A stretch of DNA of 64,000 nt, from NCBI GenBank assembly GCA_045634305.1, contig JAZQZZ010000048.1, positions 1 to 64,000 of the forward strand. Reading direction: 5' to 3'. Source of the stretch: HGM04593 sp045634305. Lineage in GTDB: Bacteria > Bacteroidota > Bacteroidia > Bacteroidales > Bacteroidaceae. A program made the translations under genes and the position numbers. A model generated the notes under the pieces. That model ran no database searches. It was not told the DNA's origin and worked only from the letters and a program-made list of their open reading frames with translations. Positions within the stretch are counted from its first letter, which is position 1. Each line of letters starts with the position of its first letter. Below, piece after piece: positions 27,938 to 35,855 of the stretch.

Positions 27938-30233
27938 GAGAGTGCTTGTATCTTTTCTGTTTGTCCTTGTATTGGTTATGGGAGCAAAAGCTTCTGATGA
28001 CAAATGGACGCTATATCCGTCTTATCATAATGCCACATATTGTCAGGTAGCCGGTGACAAGGTCTATGTATTGGCGTCGGGCGCGCTCTTTTCATATGAC
28101 AAGAGCGATAACGAATTGAGGACATACGACAAGATAACAACACTAAGTGACATCGATATCTCTCATATCCGATATTCAACTTTTCTGAATGCTCTGATTG
28201 TCGTTTACAGAAATGCAAATATTGATATTCTGTACAATGATGAATCGGTATACAATATTTCTGATTTCAAGAACAAACAATTACCCGATAAGACAATAAA
28301 CAATATTGATATTCAGGGTGATAAAGCTTATCTTTCCACATCTTTCGGTATTGTTGTACTTGATCTTGAGAATATGGAGTTTGACAATACATTCAACATT
28401 GGTCTGGATACATATTGTGCATATCGATATGCCGGAAGGATGTATGCCGGTACCAAGGGTGGGTTCTACTCTTGCGATACAACAAAAAATCTTCTGGACA
28501 AGAATAATTGGGAGATGTTGTATCCTAATTATCCGGTAACATCAATGTGTGAACTTGATGGGAAATTGTATTGTCTTATTGACTTCCTGGGTGTTTATAT
28601 CTTTACACCAAATCCAAAGAAATTGACGCTTGTTGTCGGTAACAATGGCGAAAGGTACCATTCGATATATACATCGGGTGGTGAGGTGGTTGCTCCTGCC
28701 CGGAATAAAGTCAGTGTAATGAGCGGCGAAAAAAGCGTTGTTACTTATAAAAATAACAATAGTGACCATATAGTAAAGAATGGTAATGTATTCTGGGATT
28801 GTAAGGGATATGAAGGTTTGGTTGAGTCGGCTATTGAAAACAACACTGTTGTTGCCAAGAATTTGCCTCTGATTCCTAATAGTCCGGTACGTAACTTTTG
28901 TGAATTCATGAAGTTTACCGATACAGGAAAACTTTTGGTGGCCGGTGGAAATATCAGCTATTTCAATGATATATTCCACGATGGAACCCTGATGGAGTAC
29001 CATAGTGATGTTGACAAATGGATAAATTTCCCGGAGGATACCATAAAGAGTGTAACGGGATTGAAATACGAGAATGTCTGTTCAATAGATGAAGACCCGA
29101 CAGAACCGGGACATTATTTTGCCGGTTCATTCGGTAATGGTGTATTTGAATTCAGGGATGGAGCTTTTGTGCAGCATTTTGATTATGAGAATTCTCCGCT
29201 TGAGAGTGCAGTTCCCGGTAACAGGAAATATGTGCGCATTCCAACTGTAATGTTTGACAAGGACGGAAATCTTTGGTGTGTGAATTCCGATGTCAAGAAT
29301 ATTGTAAATGTCCTTAAAAAGGACGGTACATGGCTTTCTCTCAATTATAAGGAGATTGAATATATGGCAACAATGGCAAAGCCGTATATTGATTCGCGAG
29401 GATGGCTGTGGGTGACGGCACTCCAGAGTCAAACAGGTCTTTTCTGCGCAAAAATGAATAATACTCCTTTTGACATAAGTGATGACGTGACAAAAAAATG
29501 GTTACATAAATTTACCAATCAGGATGGAGTGAGTTATGACATATATCAGCTGTATGACATAGCAGAGGATAAGGATGGAGCAATTTGGGTCGGTACAAAT
29601 ATTGGTGTGTTTGTCATCGATAACCCCGAGAAGTTCTTCAACGATGGAATCTTCAAACAGATTAAGATTGCGCGTAATGATGGAACCGGTCTTGCCGATT
29701 ATTTTATGAGCGGTGTCTATATAAAGGATATTGAGGTGGATGGTGCCAATCGCAAATGGATAGGTACAAACAGTAATGGTATATATCTTGTAAGCGCAGA
29801 CGGACAGGAGACAATCCATCATTTTACAACCGAAAACTCACCATTGCCATCTGACTGTATTGAGAGTATTGCAATCAATGATATCACCGGCGAGGTGTTT
29901 ATTGGTACTGATATGGGAATTGCCGGTTACATGAGTGACGCAACTGCATCTGCACCGGTTCTTGATGAAAAAAATATCCACGTCTATCCAAACCCCGTGA
30001 GAGCTGATTACAGCGGAAATATTTCTATTGTGGGACTCACCCACGGTTGTGTGGTTAAAATTGTTGACGCGGCCGGATATCTGGTAAATGAGGGTGTTTC
30101 CAACGGTGGTTTGTATTCTTGGAATGGACGTAACGCGCGTGGCGAGAAAGTTGCTAGCGGTGTCTATCATGTTCTCACGTACGATAGTGCCGGCAACGAA
30201 GGCGTTGCAACGAAGATTTTGATTACAAGATGA
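27930..30233 (+). CDS. PorZ-like type IX secretion protein (beta-propellers with C-terminal sorting-type domain)
   Basis: A 767-residue exported protein. A signal peptide (about 1-21) is followed by repeated propeller blades of the two-component-regulator type (IWVGTNIGVFVID, RKWIGTNSNGIYLVS, EVFIGTDMGIAGY) and a final Ig-like domain of about 85 residues beginning VYPNPV, as in type IX sorting domains. PorZ in Porphyromonas gingivalis sits on the surface and delivers anionic LPS to the sortase that anchors secreted cargo. The match is in architecture and cannot be confirmed without alignment. The gene overlaps rdgB by 8 bases and is followed by a long perfect hairpin. Confidence 0.75.
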   Translation: MIKRVLVSFLFVLVLVMGAKASDDKWTLYPSYHNATYCQVAGDKVYVLASGALFSYDKSDNELRTYDKITTLSDIDISHIRYSTFLNALIVVYRNANIDILYNDESVYNISDFKNKQLPDKTINNIDIQGDKAYLSTSFGIVVLDLENMEFDNTFNIGLDTYCAYRYAGRMYAGTKGGFYSCDTTKNLLDKNNWEMLYPNYPVTSMCELDGKLYCLIDFLGVYIFTPNPKKLTLVVGNNGERYHSIYTSGGEVVAPARNKVSVMSGEKSVVTYKNNNSDHIVKNGNVFWDCKGYEGLVESAIENNTVVAKNLPLIPNSPVRNFCEFMKFTDTGKLLVAGGNISYFNDIFHDGTLMEYHSDVDKWINFPEDTIKSVTGLKYENVCSIDEDPTEPGHYFAGSFGNGVFEFRDGAFVQHFDYENSPLESAVPGNRKYVRIPTVMFDKDGNLWCVNSDVKNIVNVLKKDGTWLSLNYKEIEYMATMAKPYIDSRGWLWVTALQSQTGLFCAKMNNTPFDISDDVTKKWLHKFTNQDGVSYDIYQLYDIAEDKDGAIWVGTNIGVFVIDNPEKFFNDGIFKQIKIARNDGTGLADYFMSGVYIKDIEVDGANRKWIGTNSNGIYLVSADGQETIHHFTTENSPLPSDCIESIAINDITGEVFIGTDMGIAGYMSDATASAPVLDEKNIHVYPNPVRADYSGNISIVGLTHGCVVKIVDAAGYLVNEGVSNGGLYSWNGRNARGEKVASGVYHVLTYDSAGNEGVATKILITR

Positions 30234-30234
30234 A

Positions 30235-30278
30235 ACCAAACAATATCAGCAACCTTTGGGTTGCTGATATTGTTTGGT
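30235..30278 (+). terminator. Perfect 20-pair hairpin after the porZ-like gene
   Basis: Arms 30235-30254 and 30259-30278 are exact complements around a TTTG loop, starting two bases after the stop codon. No U-tract follows (TAGACATG), so it may be a terminator of unusual form or a 3'-end stabiliser. The remaining 130 bases up to the tRNA terminator hold nothing I recognise. Confidence 0.6.
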
Positions 30279-30410
30279 AGACATGCAAACATCCATGTGT
30301 TCTCATGCTTTATTGTAAGAATTTATATAGATAAGAGATTATTGAAATATATTGCTATTCGCTTTATTATAAATGTTTTATTCTCTGCTTATTCCATTGC
30401 GATTTATTAA

Positions 30411-30445
30411 AACAAAAACGAGTCCCAAATTTCTTTGGAACTCGT
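30411..30445 (-). terminator. Terminator of the tRNA-Asp gene
   Basis: On the minus strand ACGAGTTCCAAA pairs with TTTGGGACTCGT (12 pairs, one G-U) around a 4-base loop, followed by TTTTGTT. It starts four bases after the tRNA 3' end. Confidence 0.85.
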
Positions 30446-30448
30446 TTG

Positions 30449-30522
30449 CGGTGCGTACGGGACTCGAACCCGTGACCCCATGCGTGACAGGCATGTATTC
30501 TAACCAACTGAACTAACGCACC
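30449..30522 (-). tRNA. tRNA-Asp (GTC)
   Basis: A 74-base cloverleaf on the minus strand. The acceptor stem is GGTGCGT/ACGCACC with discriminator G, the D-arm is AGTTCAGTTGGTTAGA, the anticodon stem is CATGC/GCATG with loop CTGTCAC (anticodon GTC), and the T-arm is ACGGGTTCGAGTCCCGT. CCA is not encoded. It has its own consensus promoter and terminator. Confidence 0.96.
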
Positions 30523-30566
30523 AATATTTCAAAGTTTTCTGCTTTGTTCGTGTCTCAAAGCGAGTG

Positions 30567-30597
30567 CAAAGGTAGGGCTTTTTTTTGAATCTGCAAA
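30567..30597 (-). promoter_or_regulatory. Consensus promoter of tRNA-Asp
   Basis: On the minus strand TTTG (30594-30597), a 19-base spacer and TACCTTTG (30567-30574) match the consensus exactly, 45 bases upstream of the tRNA. Confidence 0.85.
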
Positions 30598-30657
30598 CAT
30601 TTTCAAGTTTTTTTTCAAGAAAATGTGATTTTTTTTGCTTTTTCTCTCAATAAAGTG

Positions 30658-31185
30658 CTATTCTGCGAGTTTTTGCACTAAAAATACGTTGCCAAAGCCT
30701 TTTTCTGTACGTTGCCATTGTTGAAGTAAAGCGCTTTTTTTGAATCCGTTTTTTTCAAAAAGTTTCAGGCTTTCTTTGTTCCACTCAGGGATGAATGCAT
30801 AAAGCTGGTTTATATGTAGCATTTTCTGTGCATATTCACATAGCAAAATTATGGATCGTGTGGCTATGCCTTTGCCGCGATACTTTCCGAGCAGTCCAAT
30901 GCATACTTCGGCGCGGCTATTGAGTGGGTCGAAATCGGCAAGGTCAATCATTCCGGCTGTTTCTCCATTTTTTAATTGAATGATAAAGCGTGCTTGACGT
31001 TCGGCAAATAAATTTTGGCTGCTTTGTTCGAGGTATGCGCGCAGAGTGTAGCGTGAATAGGGGAGTGTAGCGTTACCGATGCTCCACAGAGTGGTGTCGT
31101 TCTCCATTTTGAACATCAGTTCCAAATCCTCCGGCTCGGGTGAACGCAGGGATATCAATTCGTCTTTAAGCCAGCTGGTGTTCAT
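30658..31185 (-). CDS. GNAT family N-acetyltransferase
   Basis: A 175-residue acetyltransferase of the RimJ/SpeG-like group. The acetyl-CoA loop is KYRGKGIA, preceded by the beta-strand ending AEVCIGLL and followed by the C-terminal LKLFEKNGFKKSALL typical of the fold. The acceptor (protein N-terminus, polyamine or other amine) cannot be inferred. It is last of four minus-strand genes (recR, membrane protein, glycosyltransferase, GNAT); its ATG overlaps the glycosyltransferase stop codon by four bases. Confidence 0.85.
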   Translation of the reverse strand: MNTSWLKDELISLRSPEPEDLELMFKMENDTTLWSIGNATLPYSRYTLRAYLEQSSQNLFAERQARFIIQLKNGETAGMIDLADFDPLNSRAEVCIGLLGKYRGKGIATRSIILLCEYAQKMLHINQLYAFIPEWNKESLKLFEKNGFKKSALLQQWQRTEKGFGNVFLVQKLAE

Positions 31186-32393
31186 TTTTTTGATTTTGTC
31201 TCTTCATAATCAAAGACCATTTCTTCGGTTATGAGTTTTTTTGTTTTCGGAGAAAATGTTCCAAGGCGCAACTTCTGCCGGCTGCTGTTGAGCAGTTTGA
31301 GTATTGTACTGTAGTTGTAGGCCTCGGTATCATAGATGACTGTGTTGTAACCATCAAGGTTTATATCGTTGTCAGTATGCCCCATTGGCTTTGTTATTTC
31401 ATCGGCCTCGATGAATATGTGCTTGCCGTTCTTGAGTTCACCCTGCAGTATCTCCTTGGTTATGGTTATGGTGTCGGTATTACCCAATACAATGCAGTTT
31501 AGAGCCGGAATGGCCTGTGTCGTCTTGCGGTGTACGAACTGGTTCCCTATATATGCCAGCATAGCCCGTGTCCAGATAGCGATGTTTATTGGCAAACTCA
31601 CGAGCATGGAATAGTGTGAGTAGTGTTTCTTGAAAAAGAGCTGCATGGCGCGGTAAAAGGTGTGTACGTAGCGGTATGTGCTCTTGTTTGTGCTTTCTCC
31701 CTTGTAATGCAGAATGCGCAGGGGGAGATAATAATTGGTGTAGCCTTCTTTGAGAATGCGGTACGAGAGGTCTATATCCTCGCCGTACATGAAGAAATCC
31801 TCATCTAGTGCACCGGTTTTTTCTATTGTGCTGTGGCGCAGCATCATGTATGCACCTGATATTATTTCTATGGGGTTTGTCTCTTCCTTGTCAAGATACT
31901 GCATATAATAGCGGCCGAATGTTCGCGATTTGGGGAACAGTCTTGAAAGGCCGGACATCTTGCAGAACGCCACGAACGGAGTTGGCAATGCTCGGCGCGA
32001 TTCCGGTGCAAATGTGCCGTCCGTGCGTAACATATGCACGCCACAAGCGCCGGCATCTGCATGGGTGTCCATGAACTTTACGCAGCCTTCAATTGCTTCT
32101 TTTGTGACAATTGTGTCAGGATTCAGCAACAGGATATATTCTCCTTTGGCTTGCGCTATGGCAATGTTGTTGCCTTTGGAGAATCCGTTGTTTTCCCTGC
32201 ATGCCATCCATTTGATGTTCGGAAAATGGGAGGTGATATATTCTGTTGAACCATCGGTAGAAGCATTGTCGACCACAATGATTTCGTGGTCTATTCCTGC
32301 AGCAGCCTGCTCAAGTGAGTTGAGGCACTGTTCAAGGAAGTGCTTGACGTTATAGTTTACAATTACTACCGATAGTTTCATTGCCTGTTTCAT
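31182..32393 (-). CDS. Family 2 glycosyltransferase (rhamnosyltransferase-like)
   Basis: A 403-residue inverting GT-A transferase. The nucleotide-binding start LSVVIVNYNVKHFLEQCL and VVDNASTDGS lie within the first 50 residues, and NPDT supplies the metal-binding acid of the DxD equivalent. DEDFFMYGEDIDLSYRI holds the catalytic ED region. The last 130 residues, which include a hydrophobic stretch near 285-305, are outside the core domain and of unknown role. It likely adds a sugar to a surface glycan or glycolipid. It overlaps both neighbours by four bases, indicating tight coupling. Confidence 0.88.
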   Translation of the reverse strand: MKQAMKLSVVIVNYNVKHFLEQCLNSLEQAAAGIDHEIIVVDNASTDGSTEYITSHFPNIKWMACRENNGFSKGNNIAIAQAKGEYILLLNPDTIVTKEAIEGCVKFMDTHADAGACGVHMLRTDGTFAPESRRALPTPFVAFCKMSGLSRLFPKSRTFGRYYMQYLDKEETNPIEIISGAYMMLRHSTIEKTGALDEDFFMYGEDIDLSYRILKEGYTNYYLPLRILHYKGESTNKSTYRYVHTFYRAMQLFFKKHYSHYSMLVSLPINIAIWTRAMLAYIGNQFVHRKTTQAIPALNCIVLGNTDTITITKEILQGELKNGKHIFIEADEITKPMGHTDNDINLDGYNTVIYDTEAYNYSTILKLLNSSRQKLRLGTFSPKTKKLITEEMVFDYEETKSKK

Positions 32394-32839
32394 TTTTTTT
32401 CGTTACCACCAAGGCACTCGTCGAGTACTTTGCCGCTAGGGTAACTGTATATGAGTGCACCGAAACTTAAGATGGCGCAATACATGGCTCCGTTGTATTC
32501 AATGCCATAGTACACGAAGATGTTGATTACAAGTGCAATGAAGAGCATGAACATGCGTATCAGGCTCCATTTGCCATAGAGTTTCAGCAGTGCAATGGTT
32601 TCGAGACTGTTTCCTTTTTTCATTGCGCGGCTGAATCCTTTAAGGGCAAACGGAATGATGGCTATCGTGAGCATGATAGTACTGACTTCGATGTAGTACA
32701 TGTCGTCTGCTGTAAGGTTCATTGCCAATGCACCTTTAGTTAGATATCCGGTCTCGAATGCCGCGATTGCTATTATTGCTGCGAAAATCGATGTCGCAAA
32801 ATTGAATTTCAACGATTTAAGAACGTTTTCCCTGTTCAT
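32390..32839 (-). CDS. Small four-helix membrane protein, function unknown
   Basis: I do not recognise a named family. The 149 residues contain four hydrophobic helices (about 15-33, 50-68, 95-113, 118-135), short loops and a charged C-terminus (ECLGGNEKK). It sits between recR (4-base gap) and the glycosyltransferase (4-base overlap), so it may be a small membrane partner for the transferase, but nothing in the sequence proves this. Confidence 0.7.
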   Translation of the reverse strand: MNRENVLKSLKFNFATSIFAAIIAIAAFETGYLTKGALAMNLTADDMYYIEVSTIMLTIAIIPFALKGFSRAMKKGNSLETIALLKLYGKWSLIRMFMLFIALVINIFVYYGIEYNGAMYCAILSFGALIYSYPSGKVLDECLGGNEKK

Positions 32840-32843
32840 TGCA

Positions 32844-33464
32844 TTAAAAGGTTTTGCCGGTAAATGGACGGCGATTGATTATTGAACTGCCCAAGGTGAC
32901 CTCGTCGGTGTACTCAAGTTCGTCGCCAATGGAAATTCCACGTGCAATCACCGAGAGTTTGACATCGAACTGCTGCAGTTTTCGGTATATATAAAAATTT
33001 GTTGTGTCGCCTTCCATTGTGGAACTGAGCGCTAGAATTACTTCCTTGGTGTCGCCTTTGGCAACACGCTCAATGAGACTGTTTATGTGCAGGTCGCCAG
33101 GAGAAACGCCATCCATAGGCGATATTACACCGCCAAGAACGTGGTACACTCCCCTGAACTGCATTGTGTTCTCTACAGCCATGACATCCTGTATGTTCTC
33201 TACAACGCAGATGAGGCTGTGGTCGCGTAACGGGTTGGCGCAGATGGGACATATGTCGGTGTCCGAGATGCTGTGGCACTCCTTGCAGTATTTCGCCTCG
33301 CGTTTTAGTGTGATGATTGCCGAGGAGAAGCCCTCAACCTCTTCCTCTTTTTTACGCAGCAAATGGAGTACAAGTCGTGTTGCGGTCTTGCGTCCAATGC
33401 CGGGCAGTTTGGAGAACTCCTTGACTGCACGTTCCAAAAGTGTTGAGGGGTATTCCTGGTTCAT
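32844..33464 (-). CDS. recR: Recombination protein RecR
   Basis: A 206-residue ring-forming partner of RecO/RecF that helps load RecA onto gapped DNA. In order: helix-hairpin-helix (FSKLPGIGRKTATRL, about 17-31), a C4 zinc finger (C60, C63, C72, C75), a TOPRIM domain (LICVVENIQDVMAVE onward) and a C-terminal Walker B-like segment. Length is standard. It heads the minus-strand operon and has its own near-consensus promoter. Confidence 0.96.
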   Translation of the reverse strand: MNQEYPSTLLERAVKEFSKLPGIGRKTATRLVLHLLRKKEEEVEGFSSAIITLKREAKYCKECHSISDTDICPICANPLRDHSLICVVENIQDVMAVENTMQFRGVYHVLGGVISPMDGVSPGDLHINSLIERVAKGDTKEVILALSSTMEGDTTNFYIYRKLQQFDVKLSVIARGISIGDELEYTDEVTLGSSIINRRPFTGKTF

Positions 33465-33491
33465 TGGTTTATTCTGTTGGGATAGCGGGCA

Positions 33492-33523
33492 CGAAGATAG
33501 TCAAAAAAACGCCATCATGCAAA
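33492..33523 (-). promoter_or_regulatory. Promoter of the recR operon
   Basis: On the minus strand TTTG (33520-33523), a 20-base spacer and TATCTTCG (33492-33499) match the consensus with one mismatch in the -7 box. Confidence 0.7.
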
Positions 33524-33538
33524 TTGCTGCATGTGCAG

Positions 33539-34903
33539 TTATTTTATATCGACTGTAATCTCGGCCGGGAATACACGCTCGGGGTCAAAATATTCGGCGC
33601 AACTCTCTACCATGGCTTTCATCGTTGGTGATACCTTTCCGTTGAACACCTCGTTTCCGTTTACGATGACCTTGACAGCTTTTGTGAAATCGAACAGTTT
33701 CTCACTCAGGTATATTGTGACATTACCCTTTGTCGCCGGAGCGTAGCTCTTCGAGAAGAACATGGGAATGTTGTATATGAGTTGTGTTGTGGTATATGTC
33801 ACGTTCTGCACTGTAAGGTTTACTGTGTTGTCTTCTATCTTCATTTCATAGCAGGTGCGTTCCTCGTCGTTGCTTCGTGAAGTCTCGTTTACCTTCAGAT
33901 TGTAGAATCCTGTTCGGTGACGGCCATACATGTCGTAGTCCTCCCAATAAAAATATGTCGGGTGGGCATTACGGCTGTGTTTCTTGAGCCAAGGAGTTGT
34001 CTTTTCGTAATTAATACTGTGCCCCATGTCGGGTACAAGTTCTATGAAGTGGTTGTACAGTCCGGGGTGTTTCTTTGCAAGGCTGTCGATGGTCTGTGCT
34101 GCATTATAGGTCATTGCATTACGTGCAAAACCATAATCCTTTTCGCCGGTGCGCAAAGAGAATGCAATGTTGGCAAGGTTCTCCATCGGCGCATTCTTCA
34201 ACGGTTCGCCGCCCGCCATGGGACCGGCTCCGGCCAGGTAGTCGGCATAGAACGATGCAAGACGTTGGCTGCCGTATCCGCCTTCTGAAATACCATAAAA
34301 ATAGATTCTGTTGGCATCAATGTCTTCGTTTACAAATGCCAGACGCAGCAGCTTTTCCCAAGCCCACTGCTTGCTCTGTATTGCCCAGCGGTAGAGCTCG
34401 CCAAACCCATTGGGTATCTGCGGAATGAAGTGAAGTGACGGAGCGTCATCGTAGCTGCTGCAAAGGCGTATGCCAGCCTCCCATTCGCGGTTCTTTTCGC
34501 CCGATCCGTGCATGTAAAGGAATAGCGGATAACCCTTTTGTGGAAGCTCGCCTTTCTTTATGAAATAGTATGGCATCAAGGCATTCTCCTCAAGCGCTTC
34601 CGGGAGTCTCCAGTAGCCTGTGTCGCGTGGCTCATTGATGGCAAACGGCGCATTGAGTTTCTCTTCGTCGGCAGTCAGTACTGCATTGCGCCAACACTCC
34701 CACACTGCATTGCGGGTAGCCTCAATTTCCTCGGTTTTTATTCTGCCGTTGTCCTTATAACCGGCCTCCTCGCCTTTGAGTGCCTTTGAGAAGTATGAGT
34801 TGACTTTCTTGGCCTTGCATTTTGACATTGGCCTTGCATTGCACTCTGCACCTGTAGCAAATGCAACCATGGCGATAAACGCCGATACTATTATTCTGTT
34901 CAT
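33539..34903 (-). CDS. Exported alpha/beta-hydrolase (esterase/prolyl-oligopeptidase-like)
   Basis: A 454-residue protein with a signal peptide (about 1-22). The nucleophile elbow is GISEGG with S206, preceded by a hydrophobic strand (RIYFYGI). FLYMHGSGEK at about 128-137 is the oxyanion-loop HG motif, and DMGHSINY near 312 probably carries the catalytic histidine. A C-terminal beta-rich domain of about 120 residues follows. The fold is that of periplasmic or surface esterases and peptidases; the substrate (carbohydrate ester, peptide or other) cannot be stated. It is a single gene with its own likely promoter. Confidence 0.78.
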   Translation of the reverse strand: MNRIIVSAFIAMVAFATGAECNARPMSKCKAKKVNSYFSKALKGEEAGYKDNGRIKTEEIEATRNAVWECWRNAVLTADEEKLNAPFAINEPRDTGYWRLPEALEENALMPYYFIKKGELPQKGYPLFLYMHGSGEKNREWEAGIRLCSSYDDAPSLHFIPQIPNGFGELYRWAIQSKQWAWEKLLRLAFVNEDIDANRIYFYGISEGGYGSQRLASFYADYLAGAGPMAGGEPLKNAPMENLANIAFSLRTGEKDYGFARNAMTYNAAQTIDSLAKKHPGLYNHFIELVPDMGHSINYEKTTPWLKKHSRNAHPTYFYWEDYDMYGRHRTGFYNLKVNETSRSNDEERTCYEMKIEDNTVNLTVQNVTYTTTQLIYNIPMFFSKSYAPATKGNVTIYLSEKLFDFTKAVKVIVNGNEVFNGKVSPTMKAMVESCAEYFDPERVFPAEITVDIK

Positions 34904-34920
34904 TGTGTTTATATTTTATG

Positions 34921-34952
34921 CGAAAATAACTTATACAAAGCAATCAAGCAAT
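34921..34952 (-). promoter_or_regulatory. Possible promoter of the esterase gene
   Basis: On the minus strand ATTG (34949-34952), a 20-base spacer and TATTTTCG (34921-34928) each differ from the consensus by one base. Confidence 0.55.
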
Positions 34953-34982
34953 TTTTTTGTGGAGAATGTTGGAGCTTGATTT

Positions 34983-35675
34983 CTATATCCTAGTTGTTAT
35001 GTGGAAACACTTTTGTTTTACCTCGTATTTGACGTAGCATTTTTTCTGTTTCTTCAAGTCGCGCAGAACTTCTCCCAGGACGTTCTTTAACGTTGCGGTT
35101 TCGGCCGATTTGCGTCCTTTCTTCGCAAACCTTGCATATGTGATGTCGATTGTTGTGGCATGGCAGTGTGCTGAATTAATCGATGCATTGGGGTTGCCCG
35201 ATTGCCTGAGTCTTTTGACATCATCTTTCGTCCTCAACACCGATGTCACTATAATACTGTATGACGGCAGGTCTTTGCTCTTCAAAGAATCCTGGAAGTT
35301 CTTGCCAATCATCCCAAGCATGTTGGCTGCACCCTGTGTCAGATAAGGGATGGAATGGGTGAGACGATCTACTTTGTAGTATTTGTTACTCTCTATTTTT
35401 ACCAGCCTTCCCTTTATACTCTCGGCTTCGTCTCTGTTCTTCAAAGGCTGTTTCAGGCCCAATTGCCTGGCCGAACGCAAATGCACCCAGTTTTTGTCAT
35501 CGAACATGGCCGATAAGTCCCCGGCTGTTGTGCTTGTTTTTGCAGGCCTGTCGCCGCCACGATTGAAGACGTTGCATATCTTCTTTACAATCTTACGGTC
35601 ATAACTTGTGTAATGCAGGACGGTTATTCCCAGCAGTACGACAACCAATGATATCATCAGAACAGTTCTTTTCAT
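34983..35675 (-). CDS. DUF5715-type protein with M15-like peptidase motifs
   Basis: A 230-residue protein with an N-terminal membrane anchor or signal (about 5-22) and an exported domain. The pattern SVLRTKDDVKRL...NSAHCHATTIDI resembles the zinc site of LAS/M15 D,D-carboxypeptidases: H170, then D177 six residues later, and a distal histidine H225 in CFHITTR. This suggests trimming of peptidoglycan peptides in the periplasm, although such activity is inferred only from motif spacing. It stands alone between the esterase and the C10 protease. Confidence 0.72.
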   Translation of the reverse strand: MKRTVLMISLVVVLLGITVLHYTSYDRKIVKKICNVFNRGGDRPAKTSTTAGDLSAMFDDKNWVHLRSARQLGLKQPLKNRDEAESIKGRLVKIESNKYYKVDRLTHSIPYLTQGAANMLGMIGKNFQDSLKSKDLPSYSIIVTSVLRTKDDVKRLRQSGNPNASINSAHCHATTIDITYARFAKKGRKSAETATLKNVLGEVLRDLKKQKKCYVKYEVKQKCFHITTRI

Positions 35676-35791
35676 ATCTTTTCAGTTTGTGCATTTTTAC
35701 AAATATAAATTAAAAATCCCAATATGTAGATATACTTATGCTTGCAAACTGAATATTGGATAAAAATCATCTCTATACAATTGTTGGGTAC

Positions 35792-35830
35792 ACAGAACGA
35801 CGGACAAGCAATGCTTGTCCGTCGTTCTGT
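35792..35830 (-). terminator. Perfect 19-pair hairpin after the C10 protease gene
   Basis: Arms 35792-35810 and 35812-35830 are exact complements around a single central base. The core is GC-rich (GACGGACAAGC). On the minus strand it lies 25 bases past the protease stop codon; no U-tract follows, like the hairpin after the porZ-like gene. Confidence 0.6.
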
Positions 35831-35855
35831 CTATATATAAATGTTTGAAGTATGC

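Noticed and set aside
30235..30278. Small structured RNA gene after the porZ-like gene
   Set aside because: The hairpin begins two bases past the stop codon and has no promoter of its own, so a 3'-end element is the simpler reading.
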